Notes: generated by a model not told the origin, from the sequence alone. Shown: positions 53,125-61,852, counted from the first letter of the stretch. The stretch is 64,000 bases of DNA from JADLGL01 sp963823045 (GCA_963823045.1 CAWGKA010000004.1:167492-231491), one strand, 5' to 3'. Translations and numbers: made by a program.

Positions 53125-54039
53125 ATGTCATCCGACCTCAACCCTCGTGGGTCGTTCCAGGACCTCATCCTGACGCTGCAGACCTACTGGGCGGCTTATG
53201 GCTGCGTCATCCTGCAGCCCTATGACATGGAGATGGGCGCCGGCACGTTTCACCCGGCGACGACGCTGCGTTCACTCGGCCCGAAGCCGTGGAAAGCCGC
53301 CTATGTCCAGCCTTCGCGCCGTCCCAAGGACGGCCGCTATGGCGAGAACCCCAACCGGCTCCAGCACTACTATCAATTCCAGGTCATCCTGAAGCCGAGC
53401 CCTCAGGACCTACAGGACCTCTATCTGAAGTCGCTGGAAGCGATCGGCATCGACCTCCATCTGCACGACATCCGCTTCGTCGAGGACGATTGGGAGAGCC
53501 CGACGCTGGGCGCCTGGGGCCTCGGCTGGGAATGCTGGTGCGACGGCATGGAGGTGTCGCAATTCACCTACTTCCAGCAGGTCGCCGGTGTCGAATGTGC
53601 GCCCGTCGCGGGCGAGCTCACCTACGGGCTGGAGCGCCTGGCGATGTATGTCCAGGGCGTCGAGAACGTCTATGACCTCAATTTCAACGGCCGTTCCGGC
53701 GACGACAAGGTCAGCTATGGCGACGTCTTCCTGCAGGCCGAGCAGGAGTTCTCGCGCTACGATTTCGAGCATGCCGACGTCGAGCTTCTGTTCCGCCACT
53801 TCGCCGACGCCGAGAAGGAGTGCAAGGCGCTGCTCGATGCCGGCCGCTCCGGCGACCGCCAGCTGATGGCGCTGCCGGCCTATGACCAGTGCATCAAGGC
53901 GAGCCACGCCTTCAATCTGCTCGACGCCCGCGGCGTCATCTCCGTGACTGAGCGGCAGAGCTACATCCTGCGCGTTCGCGAACTCGCCAAGGCCTGCGGC
54001 GAAGCCTGGCTGATGACGGCCGGCGGCGGAGCCGTTTGA
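53125..54039 (+). CDS. glyQ: Glycyl-tRNA synthetase alpha subunit
   Basis: Catalytic subunit of the alpha2beta2 glycyl-tRNA synthetase. 304 residues, normal length. Class II motifs appear in FQDLILTLQTYWAAYGCVILQPYDMEMGAGTFHPATTLRSLGPKPW, AYVQPSRRPKDGRYGENPNRLQHYYQFQVILKPSP and ELTYGLERLAMYVQGVENVYDL. ATG 53125 is preferred over GTG 53095, matching the length of relatives. Its stop overlaps the DUF559 start (TGATG). Confidence 0.96.
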   Translation: MSSDLNPRGSFQDLILTLQTYWAAYGCVILQPYDMEMGAGTFHPATTLRSLGPKPWKAAYVQPSRRPKDGRYGENPNRLQHYYQFQVILKPSPQDLQDLYLKSLEAIGIDLHLHDIRFVEDDWESPTLGAWGLGWECWCDGMEVSQFTYFQQVAGVECAPVAGELTYGLERLAMYVQGVENVYDLNFNGRSGDDKVSYGDVFLQAEQEFSRYDFEHADVELLFRHFADAEKECKALLDAGRSGDRQLMALPAYDQCIKASHAFNLLDARGVISVTERQSYILRVRELAKACGEAWLMTAGGGAV

Positions 54040-54554
54040 TGCAACACATTCCTATCAGAGTTTCCTCGCGTGACAGGGCCCGGCGTCTCCGCGGCAGCGA
54101 AACGGACGCCGAGCGACGCTTCCGCCGCGGCCTTGGCCAGATCGAGCTGAAGGGCACGCACTTCAGACGCCAGGCACCGATCGGTCCCTATATCGTTGAC
54201 TTCGCGTCTCTCCGGTTGCGGTTGGTGATCGAGATCGACGGCGACACGCACGCAACATCCGCTGCTCAGGCACGCGACAGGCATCGAACCGACTTCCTGC
54301 AGTCCCGCGGCTATCTGGTCCTGCGCTTCCCGAACAGGGATGTAATCGAGAACCTCGCAGGCTGCCTTGAGACCGTTCGTGCGACCGTCCAATCGCGAGA
54401 GCAAAGAACCTCCCCCTTGACGGGGAGGTCGATCGGCAAAGCCGATCGGGTGGGGGTGACAGCGCCGCGGAACGATCACCCCTCCCCGGCGCACTTCGTG
54501 CACCGACCCTCCCCGTCAAGGGGAGGGTGGCTCAAGCCCACATGGGCAGACGCA
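54039..54554 (+). CDS. DUF559 (Vsr-like PD-(D/E)xK nuclease fold) protein with no stop codon of its own
   Basis: Begins at ATG 54039 overlapping the glyQ stop. Residues 1-125 are a DUF559 domain: RRLRGSETDAERRFRRGLGQ, HFRRQAPIGPYIVDFASLRLRLVIEIDGDTH, RDRHRTDFLQSRGYLVLRFPNRDVIENLAGCLETV. The acidic residues in IVDF and VIEIDGDTH are the likely nuclease centre. From 54409 the frame passes through a palindromic repeat (translated TSPLTGRSIGKADRVGV...RPSPSRGGW) and continues without a stop into glyS to 56858, a potential 940-residue fusion. glyQ and glyS are normally adjacent, so this looks like an inserted cassette. Confidence 0.82.
54409..54528 (+). repeat. Palindromic repeat (REP/MITE-like) between DUF559 and glyS
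   Basis: Ends form a nearly perfect inverted repeat of about 23 bases: CCTCCCCCTTGACGGGGAGG at 54409-54428 and CCCTCCCCGTCAAGGGGAGGG at 54507-54527. Inside are a perfect hairpin GATCGGC-AAA-GCCGATC (54431-54447), a second hairpin GGCGCAC-TTC-GTGCACC with one mismatch (54488-54504), and complementary GGGGGTGA / TCACCCC blocks. It can therefore fold into a branched, tRNA-like cruciform. It also encodes about 40 residues in frame. Confidence 0.8.
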
Positions 54555-56858
54555 ATGCCTGATCTTCTGCTCGAGCTCTTCTCCGAGGAAATCCCCGCCC
54601 GCATGCAGCGGAAGGCGGCGGACGATCTGCAGCGCCTCGTCACCGGCGCGCTGGTCGATGCCGGCTTCCTCTATGAGGGCGCCAAGGCCTTCGCCACGCC
54701 GCGCCGGCTGGCGCTGACGGTGAACGGTGTTCCCGCGCGCTCGCCCGACCTTCGCGAGGAGAAGAAGGGCCCGCGCGTTGACGCGCCGGAACAGGCGATC
54801 GCAGGGTTCCTCAAAGGCGCGGGCCTGTCGTCGATAGACCAGGCGACAGTGAAGTCCGATCCGAAGAAGGGCGACTTCTACGTCGCCACGATCGAGAAGC
54901 CCGGCGTCGCCGCCGAGGCGTTTCTCGCCGACGCGCTGCCGAAGATCATCCGCGATTTCCCCTGGCCGAAATCGATGCGCTGGGGCGCGGCCTCGACCGA
55001 GCCGGGGAGCCTCCGCTGGGTGCGTCCGCTGCACGCGATCGTCGCCACTTTCGGGCCGGAGACGGAGGATCCGGTGGTGATCGATTTCACCGTCGGCGCC
55101 GTCACCGCCGGCGACACAACCTACGGCCACCGCTTCATGGCGCCGGATGCGATCACTGTCCGCCGCTTCGATGATTATCAGGACGCCCTGCGCGACGCGA
55201 AGGTCGTGCTCGACGCCGACCGGCGGAAGGACATCATCCTCCACGACGCCAAGGAGCGCGCTTTCGCGCTCGGCCTCGAACTGATCGAGGATGAAGGGCT
55301 GCTGGAGGAGGTCGCCGGCCTCAATGAATGGCCGGTCGTGCTGGTCGGTTCGTTCGAGGATGCCTTCCTCGAGATCCCGCCCGAGGTCGTCCGCACCACC
55401 ATTCGCGTCAATCAGAAGTGCTTCGTGCTGCGGGACCAGTCCGGCAATCTCGCTAACCGCTTCGTCATGGTCGCCAATATCGAAGCGAGCGACGGCGGCG
55501 CCGAGATCGTCGCCGGCAATCAGCGCGTCATCCGCGCCCGCCTGTCAGACGCCCGGCATTTCTGGAACACCGATCAGCGTGACCTGCCGGGCCATGACAG
55601 CGCGGCGATGGGCGACGCCGCAAAGCGCCTCGGCCTCGACCTTTCCAAGCCACTCGACCAGCGCATGGCGAAGCTCGCCGCGACCAACGTCGTCTTCCAC
55701 GAGAAGCTGGGAACGCAGGGCGAGCGGGTCGAACGCATCGTCCGTCTGGCACGTGAGATCGCGCCGATCGTCGGCGCCGATCCCGACAAGGCCGCGCGCG
55801 CCGCAGTCCTCGCCAAGGCCGATCTCACCACCGAGATGGTCGGCGAGTTCCCCGAGCTCCAGGGCCTGATGGGCCGCTATTACGCCGAGCGCCAGGGCGA
55901 GGACGCCCCCGTCGCGACCGCGGTCGAGGATCACTACAAGCCGCAGGGGCCGGGCGATGACGTGCCGACCGATCCGGTCGCCATCGCCGTGGCGCTTGCC
56001 GACAAGCTCGACATCCTCGTCGGCTTCTGGGCGATCGACGAAAAGCCGACCGGCTCGAAGGACCCCTACGCCCTCCGCCGCGCCGCGCTGGGCGTCATCC
56101 GCATTGTGATGTCGAACGAGCTGCGGTTCCGCCTCGCGCCGGCCATCGCACGCTCGCGCTTCGCCGTTTGGGCAGCGCTTGGCAACAAGGAGCTAGGCGC
56201 CATGCTCGGGCGCCTTGGCGATGTTCGCAGTCTTTTGCCGCGCGGCTCGGTCCACGTCCCCCACCGGGTCCTGGTCGAGGCCGGCGTCGCCGTGACGGAG
56301 CAGCAGCTGAACCAGCTGATCAACGCCACGATCGTGGATCTGCTCTCCTTCTTTGCCGACCGCCTGAAGGTGCAGCTGCGCGAGGAGGGCGCTCGGCACG
56401 ACCTCGTCGATGCCGTCTTCGCGCTCGGCAATCAGGACGACCTTCTGATGATCGTCGAGCGCATCGGCGCGCTCTCCGCCTTCCTTGATAGCGAGGATGG
56501 CAAGAATCTCCTCGCCGGCTATCGCCGCGCCGTGAACATCCTCCGCGATGAGGAGAAGAAGGCAGGCGAGGTCATTGCCGGTGACGCCGAGGTTTCGCTC
56601 CTCTCCGAGCCCGAGGAAATCGCCCTCCACGACGCCGTCGACACGGCCGAATCGGATGCCGCCGCGGCAATCGAGGCCGAGGATTTCGGTGCCGCCATGG
56701 CCGCCCTTGCGGGCCTTCGGGCGCCGGTCGACGCCTTCTTCGACAAGGTGCTCGTCAACGCGCCCGACGCGGCCGTCCGCCTCAACCGCCTTCGTCTCCT
56801 CGGGCGTATCCGCGCCGCGATGGCGACCGTCGCCGACTTCTCCAAGGTCGAAGGCTAG
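54555..56858 (+). CDS. glyS: Glycyl-tRNA synthetase beta subunit
   Basis: 767 residues from ATG 54555 (MPDLLLELFSEEIPARMQ is the canonical start). Family motifs are FPWPKSMRWG, LRWVRPLHAIVATFG, TYGHRFMAP, LEIPPEVVRTTIRVNQKCFVLRD, LADKLDILVGFWAIDEKPTGSKDPYALRRAALGVIRI and the C-terminal anticodon-binding-type region ending VNAPDAAVRLNRLRLLGRIRAAM. The frame is open upstream through the repeat and DUF559 gene. There is no strong ribosome binding site right before 54555, so translation may depend on coupling from upstream or yield a fusion. Confidence 0.95.
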   Translation: MPDLLLELFSEEIPARMQRKAADDLQRLVTGALVDAGFLYEGAKAFATPRRLALTVNGVPARSPDLREEKKGPRVDAPEQAIAGFLKGAGLSSIDQATVKSDPKKGDFYVATIEKPGVAAEAFLADALPKIIRDFPWPKSMRWGAASTEPGSLRWVRPLHAIVATFGPETEDPVVIDFTVGAVTAGDTTYGHRFMAPDAITVRRFDDYQDALRDAKVVLDADRRKDIILHDAKERAFALGLELIEDEGLLEEVAGLNEWPVVLVGSFEDAFLEIPPEVVRTTIRVNQKCFVLRDQSGNLANRFVMVANIEASDGGAEIVAGNQRVIRARLSDARHFWNTDQRDLPGHDSAAMGDAAKRLGLDLSKPLDQRMAKLAATNVVFHEKLGTQGERVERIVRLAREIAPIVGADPDKAARAAVLAKADLTTEMVGEFPELQGLMGRYYAERQGEDAPVATAVEDHYKPQGPGDDVPTDPVAIAVALADKLDILVGFWAIDEKPTGSKDPYALRRAALGVIRIVMSNELRFRLAPAIARSRFAVWAALGNKELGAMLGRLGDVRSLLPRGSVHVPHRVLVEAGVAVTEQQLNQLINATIVDLLSFFADRLKVQLREEGARHDLVDAVFALGNQDDLLMIVERIGALSAFLDSEDGKNLLAGYRRAVNILRDEEKKAGEVIAGDAEVSLLSEPEEIALHDAVDTAESDAAAAIEAEDFGAAMAALAGLRAPVDAFFDKVLVNAPDAAVRLNRLRLLGRIRAAMATVADFSKVEG

Positions 56859-56997
56859 GCAACAAAAGCCAATTATATCAGGCTCTTGCGAGCCCGCGGC
56901 ATTTGGTCGGATCGTGGCGCTTTCGGGGCCCTCGCCCTGCCGCTATAGTCCGCGGCGAAGGGGAGGGCAGCACTTGCATCCCCGAGACGCGAGCAAC

Positions 56998-57018
56998 ATA
57001 TACTCAGACTGAGTATAT
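56998..57018 (+). promoter_or_regulatory. Perfect 21-bp palindrome upstream of nadA, candidate NadQ operator
   Basis: Arms ATATACTCAG and CTGAGTATAT around a central A, with no mismatch, ending 27 bases before the nadA ATG. It overlaps a possible -10 hexamer TATACT (56999-57004), with TTGCAT at 56974-56979 as a weak -35 at 19-base spacing, so a bound protein would block transcription. NadQ regulators control nadABC in alphaproteobacteria and a NadQ-like gene lies at 62022-63005. The match to a NadQ site is from memory of TACTCA-TGAGTA type motifs and needs alignment. The 56859-56997 stretch otherwise shows no gene. Confidence 0.72.
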
Positions 57019-57045
57019 TATCGGGACACCGAAAGGATCGCATCG

Positions 57046-58105
57046 ATGGATGATGTCTTGGCGACATCCCGTGGACGCACCGCGGGGACACCCGAGCGGC
57101 TGCCCATGCCTTCGCTCGACTACACCGACGAGGTCGCGCGCGAGACCGCGCCGATCTATGCGCGCATGAAGCACGTCATGCCGGCGATCGAATGGCCGGT
57201 GCACGCGCCCTATGTGAAGGCGATCAACGACCTCAAGCTGCAGCGCAACGCCGTCATCCTCGCGCACAATTATCAGACGCCGGAGATCTTCTATGGCGTT
57301 GCCGACGTCGTCGGCGATTCGCTGCAGCTCGCCATCGAAGCATCGCGCACCGAGGCGGACCTCATCGTCCAATGCGGCGTGCATTTCATGGCCGAGACGT
57401 CGAAGATATTGAACCCGGACAAGACGGTGCTGATCCCCGACAGCCGCGCCGGCTGCTCGCTCGCCGAATTCTATAACCGGCGAGGACGTCCGCCTGCTGC
57501 GTCAGCGCTATCCCGGCGTGCCGATCGTCACCTACGTGAACACCTCGGCCGACGTGAAGGCGGAGAGCGACATCACCTGCACCTCGTCCAACGCCAAGGC
57601 GGTCGTCGAGAGCTTCGGCGTCGATACCGTGCTGCTTATCCCGGACGAGTATCTGGCGAAGAACATCGCCGCGCAGACGGACGTGAAGATCCTCACCTGG
57701 AAGGGCCATTGCGAGGTGCATGAGCGTTTCACCGCCGCCGATATGCTGGCCTTCAAGGAGGCCAATCCCGGCGCCGAGATCATCGCTCATCCCGAGTGCC
57801 CGCCCGAGGTCATCGCCATCGCCGACTTCACCGGCTCGACGTCAGGCATCCTGAGACATGTCCGCGCGACGAAGCCGAAGAAGGCGTTCCTCGTTACCGA
57901 ATGCTCGATGTCCTCGAACATCAAGGCCGAGCTGCCCGAGGTCGAATTCGTCGGCCCGTGCAATCTCTGTCCGCATATGCAGCGCATCACGCTGCCCAAG
58001 ATCCTCAACAGCCTCCTCAATCTCGAGGAGGAGGTGACGGTTGATCCGGCGATCGCCGACCGCGCCCGTCAGGCGGTCGAGCGCATGATCAACCTGAAGC
58101 ACTAG
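57046..58105 (+). CDS. nadA: Quinolinate synthase, frameshifted as sequenced
   Basis: Condenses iminoaspartate with dihydroxyacetone phosphate on a [4Fe-4S] cluster to give quinolinate. 352 residues after correction. First frame: AVILAHNYQTPEIFYGVADVVGDSLQLA, LIVQCGVHFMAETSKILNPDKTVLIPDSRAGCSLAE. Second frame resumes at ITGEDVRLLRQRYPGVPIVTYVNTSADVKAESDITCTSSNA and ends GPCNLCPHMQRITLPKI. Cluster cysteines are in QCGVHF and GPCNLC, with others in RAGCS and HPECPPE. The break is one extra base in GAATTC at 57466-57471. ATG 57046 has AAAGGA upstream. Confidence 0.92.
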
Positions 58106-58131
58106 CGCCGCGAACCCGGCAGGCACCGCCC

Positions 58132-59749
58132 ATGCTTGAAACCGACAGCCTGTTCCCGCCCCAATCCTGGGAGGGTATCGACGACGTCATCATCGTCGGC
58201 GGCGGCCTCGCCGGGCTCTTCTGCGCGCTGCGTTTGGCGCCGCGGCCGGTGACGGTGCTCGCCGCTGCGCCGATCGGCGAGGGCGCGTCCTCGGCCTGGG
58301 CGCAGGCCGGAATCGCGGCCGCGCTTGCGACCGGCGACACAGCCGAAGCCCATCTTGCCGACACCATCGCCGCGGGCGGGGGCATCGTCGAAGAGCGCAT
58401 CGCCGAATTGATGGTGCGCGAGGCGCCCGACCGCGTTCACGACCTTCTCGCCTATGGCGTCGAATTCGATCGCAGGAAGAACGGCGCGTTCCGCATGTCG
58501 CGCGAGGCCGGGCATTCCGCCGCGCGCATCGTTGGCGTCGGCGGTGACCGCGCCGGTGCCGAGATCATGAAGGCGCTGATCGCAGCCGTCCGCGCGACAC
58601 CGTCGATCCGCCTGCTCGAAGGCATGGTCGGCGAGTTGCTCTACGCCGAGGGCAACCACGTCACTGGCATCGGCGCGCGCATGCGCGGCCAGCCCGGCCG
58701 CTTCTTCTTCCCCGCCCGCGCCGTTGTCTTGGCGGTGGGCGGCAGCGGTCATCTCTATTCGGTGACGACCAATCCTTCCGAATTGGAAGGCACCGGCCTC
58801 GCCATGGCGGCGCGTGCAGGCGCGATCATCGCCGATGCCGAGTTTGTCCAGTTCCATCCGACAGCGCTTGCCGTCGGTCGCGACCCGGCACCCCTTGCGA
58901 CCGAAGCGATCCGCGGAGCGGGCGCTGCATTGATCGACGAGGCCGGCAGCCGTTTCCTCGAAGGCGTCCATCCAATGATGGAGCTCGCGCCGCGCGACGT
59001 CGTCTCACAGGCGATCTACCGCCACATCCGCGCCGGCCATTCGGTCTATCTCGACGCGCGTGAAGCGATCGGCGAGGCCTTCCCGGCGGAGTTCCCGACG
59101 GTCAACAAATACTGCCTGGAATCCGGGATCGATCCCGTGAAGCAGCCGATCCCGGTGTCGCCGGCCGCGCACTACCATATGGGCGGCATTCTCGTGGATG
59201 CGAATGGCCGATCCACCATCGACGGTCTTTGGGCGTGCGGCGAGGCTGCGAGCACGGGGGCGCATGGTGCCAACCGCCTCGCGTCGAACTCGCTGCTCGA
59301 GGCCGTGGTCTTCGCCGCCCGCATCGCCGAGGACATCCAAGGCCTTCTGCCACAGCCGCAGGCCGGGTGGACCGATCGGCGCGGCGCCGGCCGCGAACCG
59401 CCGGAGGCCGACGAGACCGAATATGTGGCTCTGCTCCGCCGCACCATGACGAAGCATGTCGGCGTCATCCGCGATGCGGCGGGCCTCGTTGCCGCGCTCG
59501 AGACGATTGCCGAACTGGAGGGCCAGCCGCACAGCCGTCAGATGCGCAACCGCCTGACCGCCGCCAAGCTGATCGCGACCGCGGCACTCCGGCGTGAAGA
59601 AAGCCGCGGTGCGCATTACCGGTCGGACTTCCCCGAGACGAGGGCGGACCTTGCCAAGCGGACCTTCCTCGCCGCTGGGCGACGCCGAGGCAATCGCCGA
59701 CCGCGCCACCGACGGCCCCGCTTTGCGCCAGACCGCGCTCGCAGGCTGA
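58132..59749 (+). CDS. nadB: L-aspartate oxidase, C-terminal frameshift as sequenced
   Basis: FAD enzyme oxidising aspartate to iminoaspartate for NadA. 538 residues after correction. FAD motifs are DDVIIVGGGLAGLFCALRL and SSAWAQAGIAAAL, then HSAARIVGVGGDRAGAEI, ATEAIRGAGAALIDEAGSRF, AHYHMGGILVDANGRSTIDGLWACGEAASTGAHGANRLASNSLLEAVVF. After AKRTFLA the frame goes out of phase and would overrun into nadC to 59778; one frame over, LGDAEAIADRATDGPALRQTALAG ends at 59749, four bases before nadC. One extra base near 59672-59675 explains it. Confidence 0.92.
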
Positions 59750-59752
59750 ACC

Positions 59753-60604
59753 ATGATGCGGACGACGCTGCCGCCTGAGGTGCTGGACGAAGCGGTGCGC
59801 CGCGCCCTTGCTGAGGATCTCGGCCGCGCCGGCGACATCACATCGGCGGCAACCATCCCCGCCGACGCCCGCGCCGAGGCGACGATCGTCGCGCGCCAGC
59901 CTGGCGTTATCGCCGGCATGCCGCTCGCCGATCGGGCCTTCCGCATGGTCGAGCCGGGCATCGCGTTCGAGGCCGCCATCGCCGACGGCAGCGCCGTTGC
60001 CGCCGGTACGACGCTTGCCCGCGTCGCCGGTTCCGCGCGCGGACTTCTTGCCGCCGAACGCGTCGCGCTCAACTTCCTCGGTCATCTGTCGGGGATCGCC
60101 TCGGCGACGGCCGCCTTCGCCGAAGCGATCAAAGGCACCGGCGCCAGAATCACTTGCACGCGCAAGACGACGCCGGGGCTGCGGGCGCTGGAGAAATATG
60201 CCGTGCGTTGCGGCGGCGGTTCAAACCACCGTTTTGGCCTCGATGACGCAATCCTCATCAAGGACAATCACATCGCCATCGCTGGCGGTGTCGTTCCGGC
60301 ACTGGAGCGGGCGAAGGCCGCTGCCGGTCATCTCGTGAAGATCGAGATCGAGGTCGACAGCCTGGAACAGCTGTCCGAGGCCCTGCCGCTTGGACCGGAT
60401 GTCGTGCTCCTCGACAATATGACCCCGGATCAGCTGCGCGAGGCGGTGCGCCTCGTCGCCGGCCGCGCCGTCACCGAAGCATCAGGCGGCGTCACCATCG
60501 GCAATGTTCGGGCGATCGCTGCATCCGGCGTCGATATGATCTCGTCGGGCTGGATCACGCATTCGGCGCCGGCGCTCGATGTCGCGCTCGATATCGCCGG
60601 CTAG
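59753..60604 (+). CDS. nadC: Nicotinate-nucleotide pyrophosphorylase (carboxylating)
   Basis: Quinolinate phosphoribosyltransferase, third enzyme of de novo NAD synthesis. 283 residues. Motifs: EDLGRAGDITSAATIP, RVALNFLGHLSGIASATAAF, TRKTTPGLRALEKYAVRCGGGSNHRFGLDDAILIKDNHIA, IEIEVDSLEQL, VLLDNM and the C-terminal EASGGVTIGNVRAIAASGVDMISSGWITHSAPALDVALDI. ATG 59753, with a second ATG immediately after. It closes the nadABC operon. Confidence 0.96.
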   Translation: MMRTTLPPEVLDEAVRRALAEDLGRAGDITSAATIPADARAEATIVARQPGVIAGMPLADRAFRMVEPGIAFEAAIADGSAVAAGTTLARVAGSARGLLAAERVALNFLGHLSGIASATAAFAEAIKGTGARITCTRKTTPGLRALEKYAVRCGGGSNHRFGLDDAILIKDNHIAIAGGVVPALERAKAAAGHLVKIEIEVDSLEQLSEALPLGPDVVLLDNMTPDQLREAVRLVAGRAVTEASGGVTIGNVRAIAASGVDMISSGWITHSAPALDVALDIAG

Positions 60605-60636
60605 ACGGCAACGCCAGGCACGACTGATCGCGACAA

Positions 60637-60803
60637 CACCTCTCCCCAGCGGGGAGAGGTCGGGGCAAGCCGCGTGAGCGGCTCGGTCCGGGTGAGGGGG
60701 CTTTTACATCGGTAAGGGACGGGGCCCCCCCTTCACCCTCCGTTCCTGGGGCTTGGTTCCCTCGCCAAGGAACGGAGCCCTCTCCCCAAGGGGGCGAGGG
60801 CAA
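60637..60803 (+). repeat. Compound palindromic repeat downstream of nadC
   Basis: The 231-base gap between nadC and the SleB gene is mostly repeat. It starts with CCTCTCCCC-AGC-GGGGAGAGG (60639-60659), then hairpin AGCCGC-GTGA-GCGGCT (60668-60683), then GGGTGAGGGGG paired with CCCCCCCTTCACCC, a further GTTCC/GGAAC inverted block (60742-60773) and CCTCTCCCCAAGGGGGCGAGGG. The order matches the repeat at 54409: GGGGAGG hairpin, TCG, internal hairpin, CGGGTG-GGG. It may also act as a bidirectional terminator for the convergent genes. Confidence 0.75.
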
Positions 60804-60835
60804 GGAGCTGGACGCGGGCAAGCGACCAAACGGCC

Positions 60836-61852
60836 TCAGATCCAGCCGCCGCCATAGGTGCGGTAGAAGATATGGTTCCCGATCTGAGCCATGCGCTGCA
60901 TCGTCGGCGCCCAGTCCGGGTGCACATAGACGGCGTGGTAGTGCGTCGCCGAGCCGATCTCCGGCAGATAGACCGCGTCGCCATCGAGTTCGGCATCGGC
61001 GATCTCCTGAGCGACGCCCCAGGCAACGCGGTCGCGTACGACCTCGCGGATGCCGTCGCAGGCGAAGGAGAACTGACAGGCGTTGTACCAGTTCTGGTTC
61101 TGGTAGACGACGCCGCAAACGGTGCTGGGATAGGCGGGGTTCTTCAGGCGGTTGATCACGACCTGGGCCACCGCCATCTGGCCGCGGATCGGCTCGCTGC
61201 GCGCCTCGAAATAGATCGCCTCGGCCAGGCAGCGCCGTTCGGCCGCGGTCGTTGCGCTCCCCGGAATGGGGTTGGCGACCCAGGCGTGATCCGTCGTCGG
61301 GTCGGGACCCGGCAGGTTCACCTCCGGCTTCGCCAGCGGATTGATGAGGGCATCGAAAGGCGCCTGAATATCGGCGGTGCCATCGGGCTCGGCATAAGCG
61401 ATCGGTGCGTCGGGATCGATCGCCGCCGTCGGCGCCGGCTCCTCGGCGACGGCGATGGGCTCGGCAATCACGGGCGCTTCGACGGGCGTTACCATTGGAC
61501 GGCCGCCCAGGGCGACGGACATCGCGCCGTTCAGCGTCGGCGCTGCGGGCGGTGTAGCTGACTGGTTGCCGGTGGCGAACAGGAAGGCCCGATCGGCCAC
61601 GGTCATCTCGCTCGGCCAGATATCGGCGACTGCCGGCACGGCATCGTCGATTTCGGGAACGAAGAAGGCCTCGTCAGGCGCGATCGCCGCGGTGGTGACC
61701 GGGTCGACTGTCACGGCCTCCTCGGCGGCGACCGACAGGGCGGCCGGCATCGAGATTGGCGCGGTTGATAGCAGGAAGAACCCGATGGCCGTGGCCGCCC
61801 GGGCAAGGAAACGCAACTCGCTTTGGCCCCTAGGCCGCGCCGTATTCGGCAA
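60836..61852 (-). CDS. Cell wall hydrolase SleB-like
   Basis: 338 residues. An N-terminal membrane anchor or signal (FLARAATAIGFFLLSTAPISM) leads to a Pro/Ala/Glu-rich linker of about 165 residues and a C-terminal hydrolase_2 domain: RCLAEAIYFEARSEPIRGQMAVAQVVINRLKNPAYPSTVCGVVYQNQNWYNACQFSFACDG. The glutamate in AEAIYFEAR is the probable catalytic residue; cysteines may form disulfides. In spores SleB cleaves cortex peptidoglycan; in Rhizobiales the homologues presumably remodel the wall. TTG 61852 with GGGGTAAGG upstream. The 169 bases upstream (61853-62021) show no gene. Confidence 0.88.
   Translation of the reverse strand: MPNTARPRGQSELRFLARAATAIGFFLLSTAPISMPAALSVAAEEAVTVDPVTTAAIAPDEAFFVPEIDDAVPAVADIWPSEMTVADRAFLFATGNQSATPPAAPTLNGAMSVALGGRPMVTPVEAPVIAEPIAVAEEPAPTAAIDPDAPIAYAEPDGTADIQAPFDALINPLAKPEVNLPGPDPTTDHAWVANPIPGSATTAAERRCLAEAIYFEARSEPIRGQMAVAQVVINRLKNPAYPSTVCGVVYQNQNWYNACQFSFACDGIREVVRDRVAWGVAQEIADAELDGDAVYLPEIGSATHYHAVYVHPDWAPTMQRMAQIGNHIFYRTYGGGWI

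Noticed and set aside
54409..54528. CRISPR or tRNA gene at the branched palindrome
   Set aside because: There is no regular direct repeat-spacer series and no tRNA T-loop or anticodon arrangement. The inverted-repeat layout matches a REP/MITE-like element.
6575..59749. Programmed +1 frameshifting as an explanation for the six disrupted genes
   Set aside because: All six would need the ribosome to skip one base, which is consistent in sign, but there is no shared slippery site or stop-codon stall like that of prfB, and the affected genes are unrelated. Sequencing error fits better.
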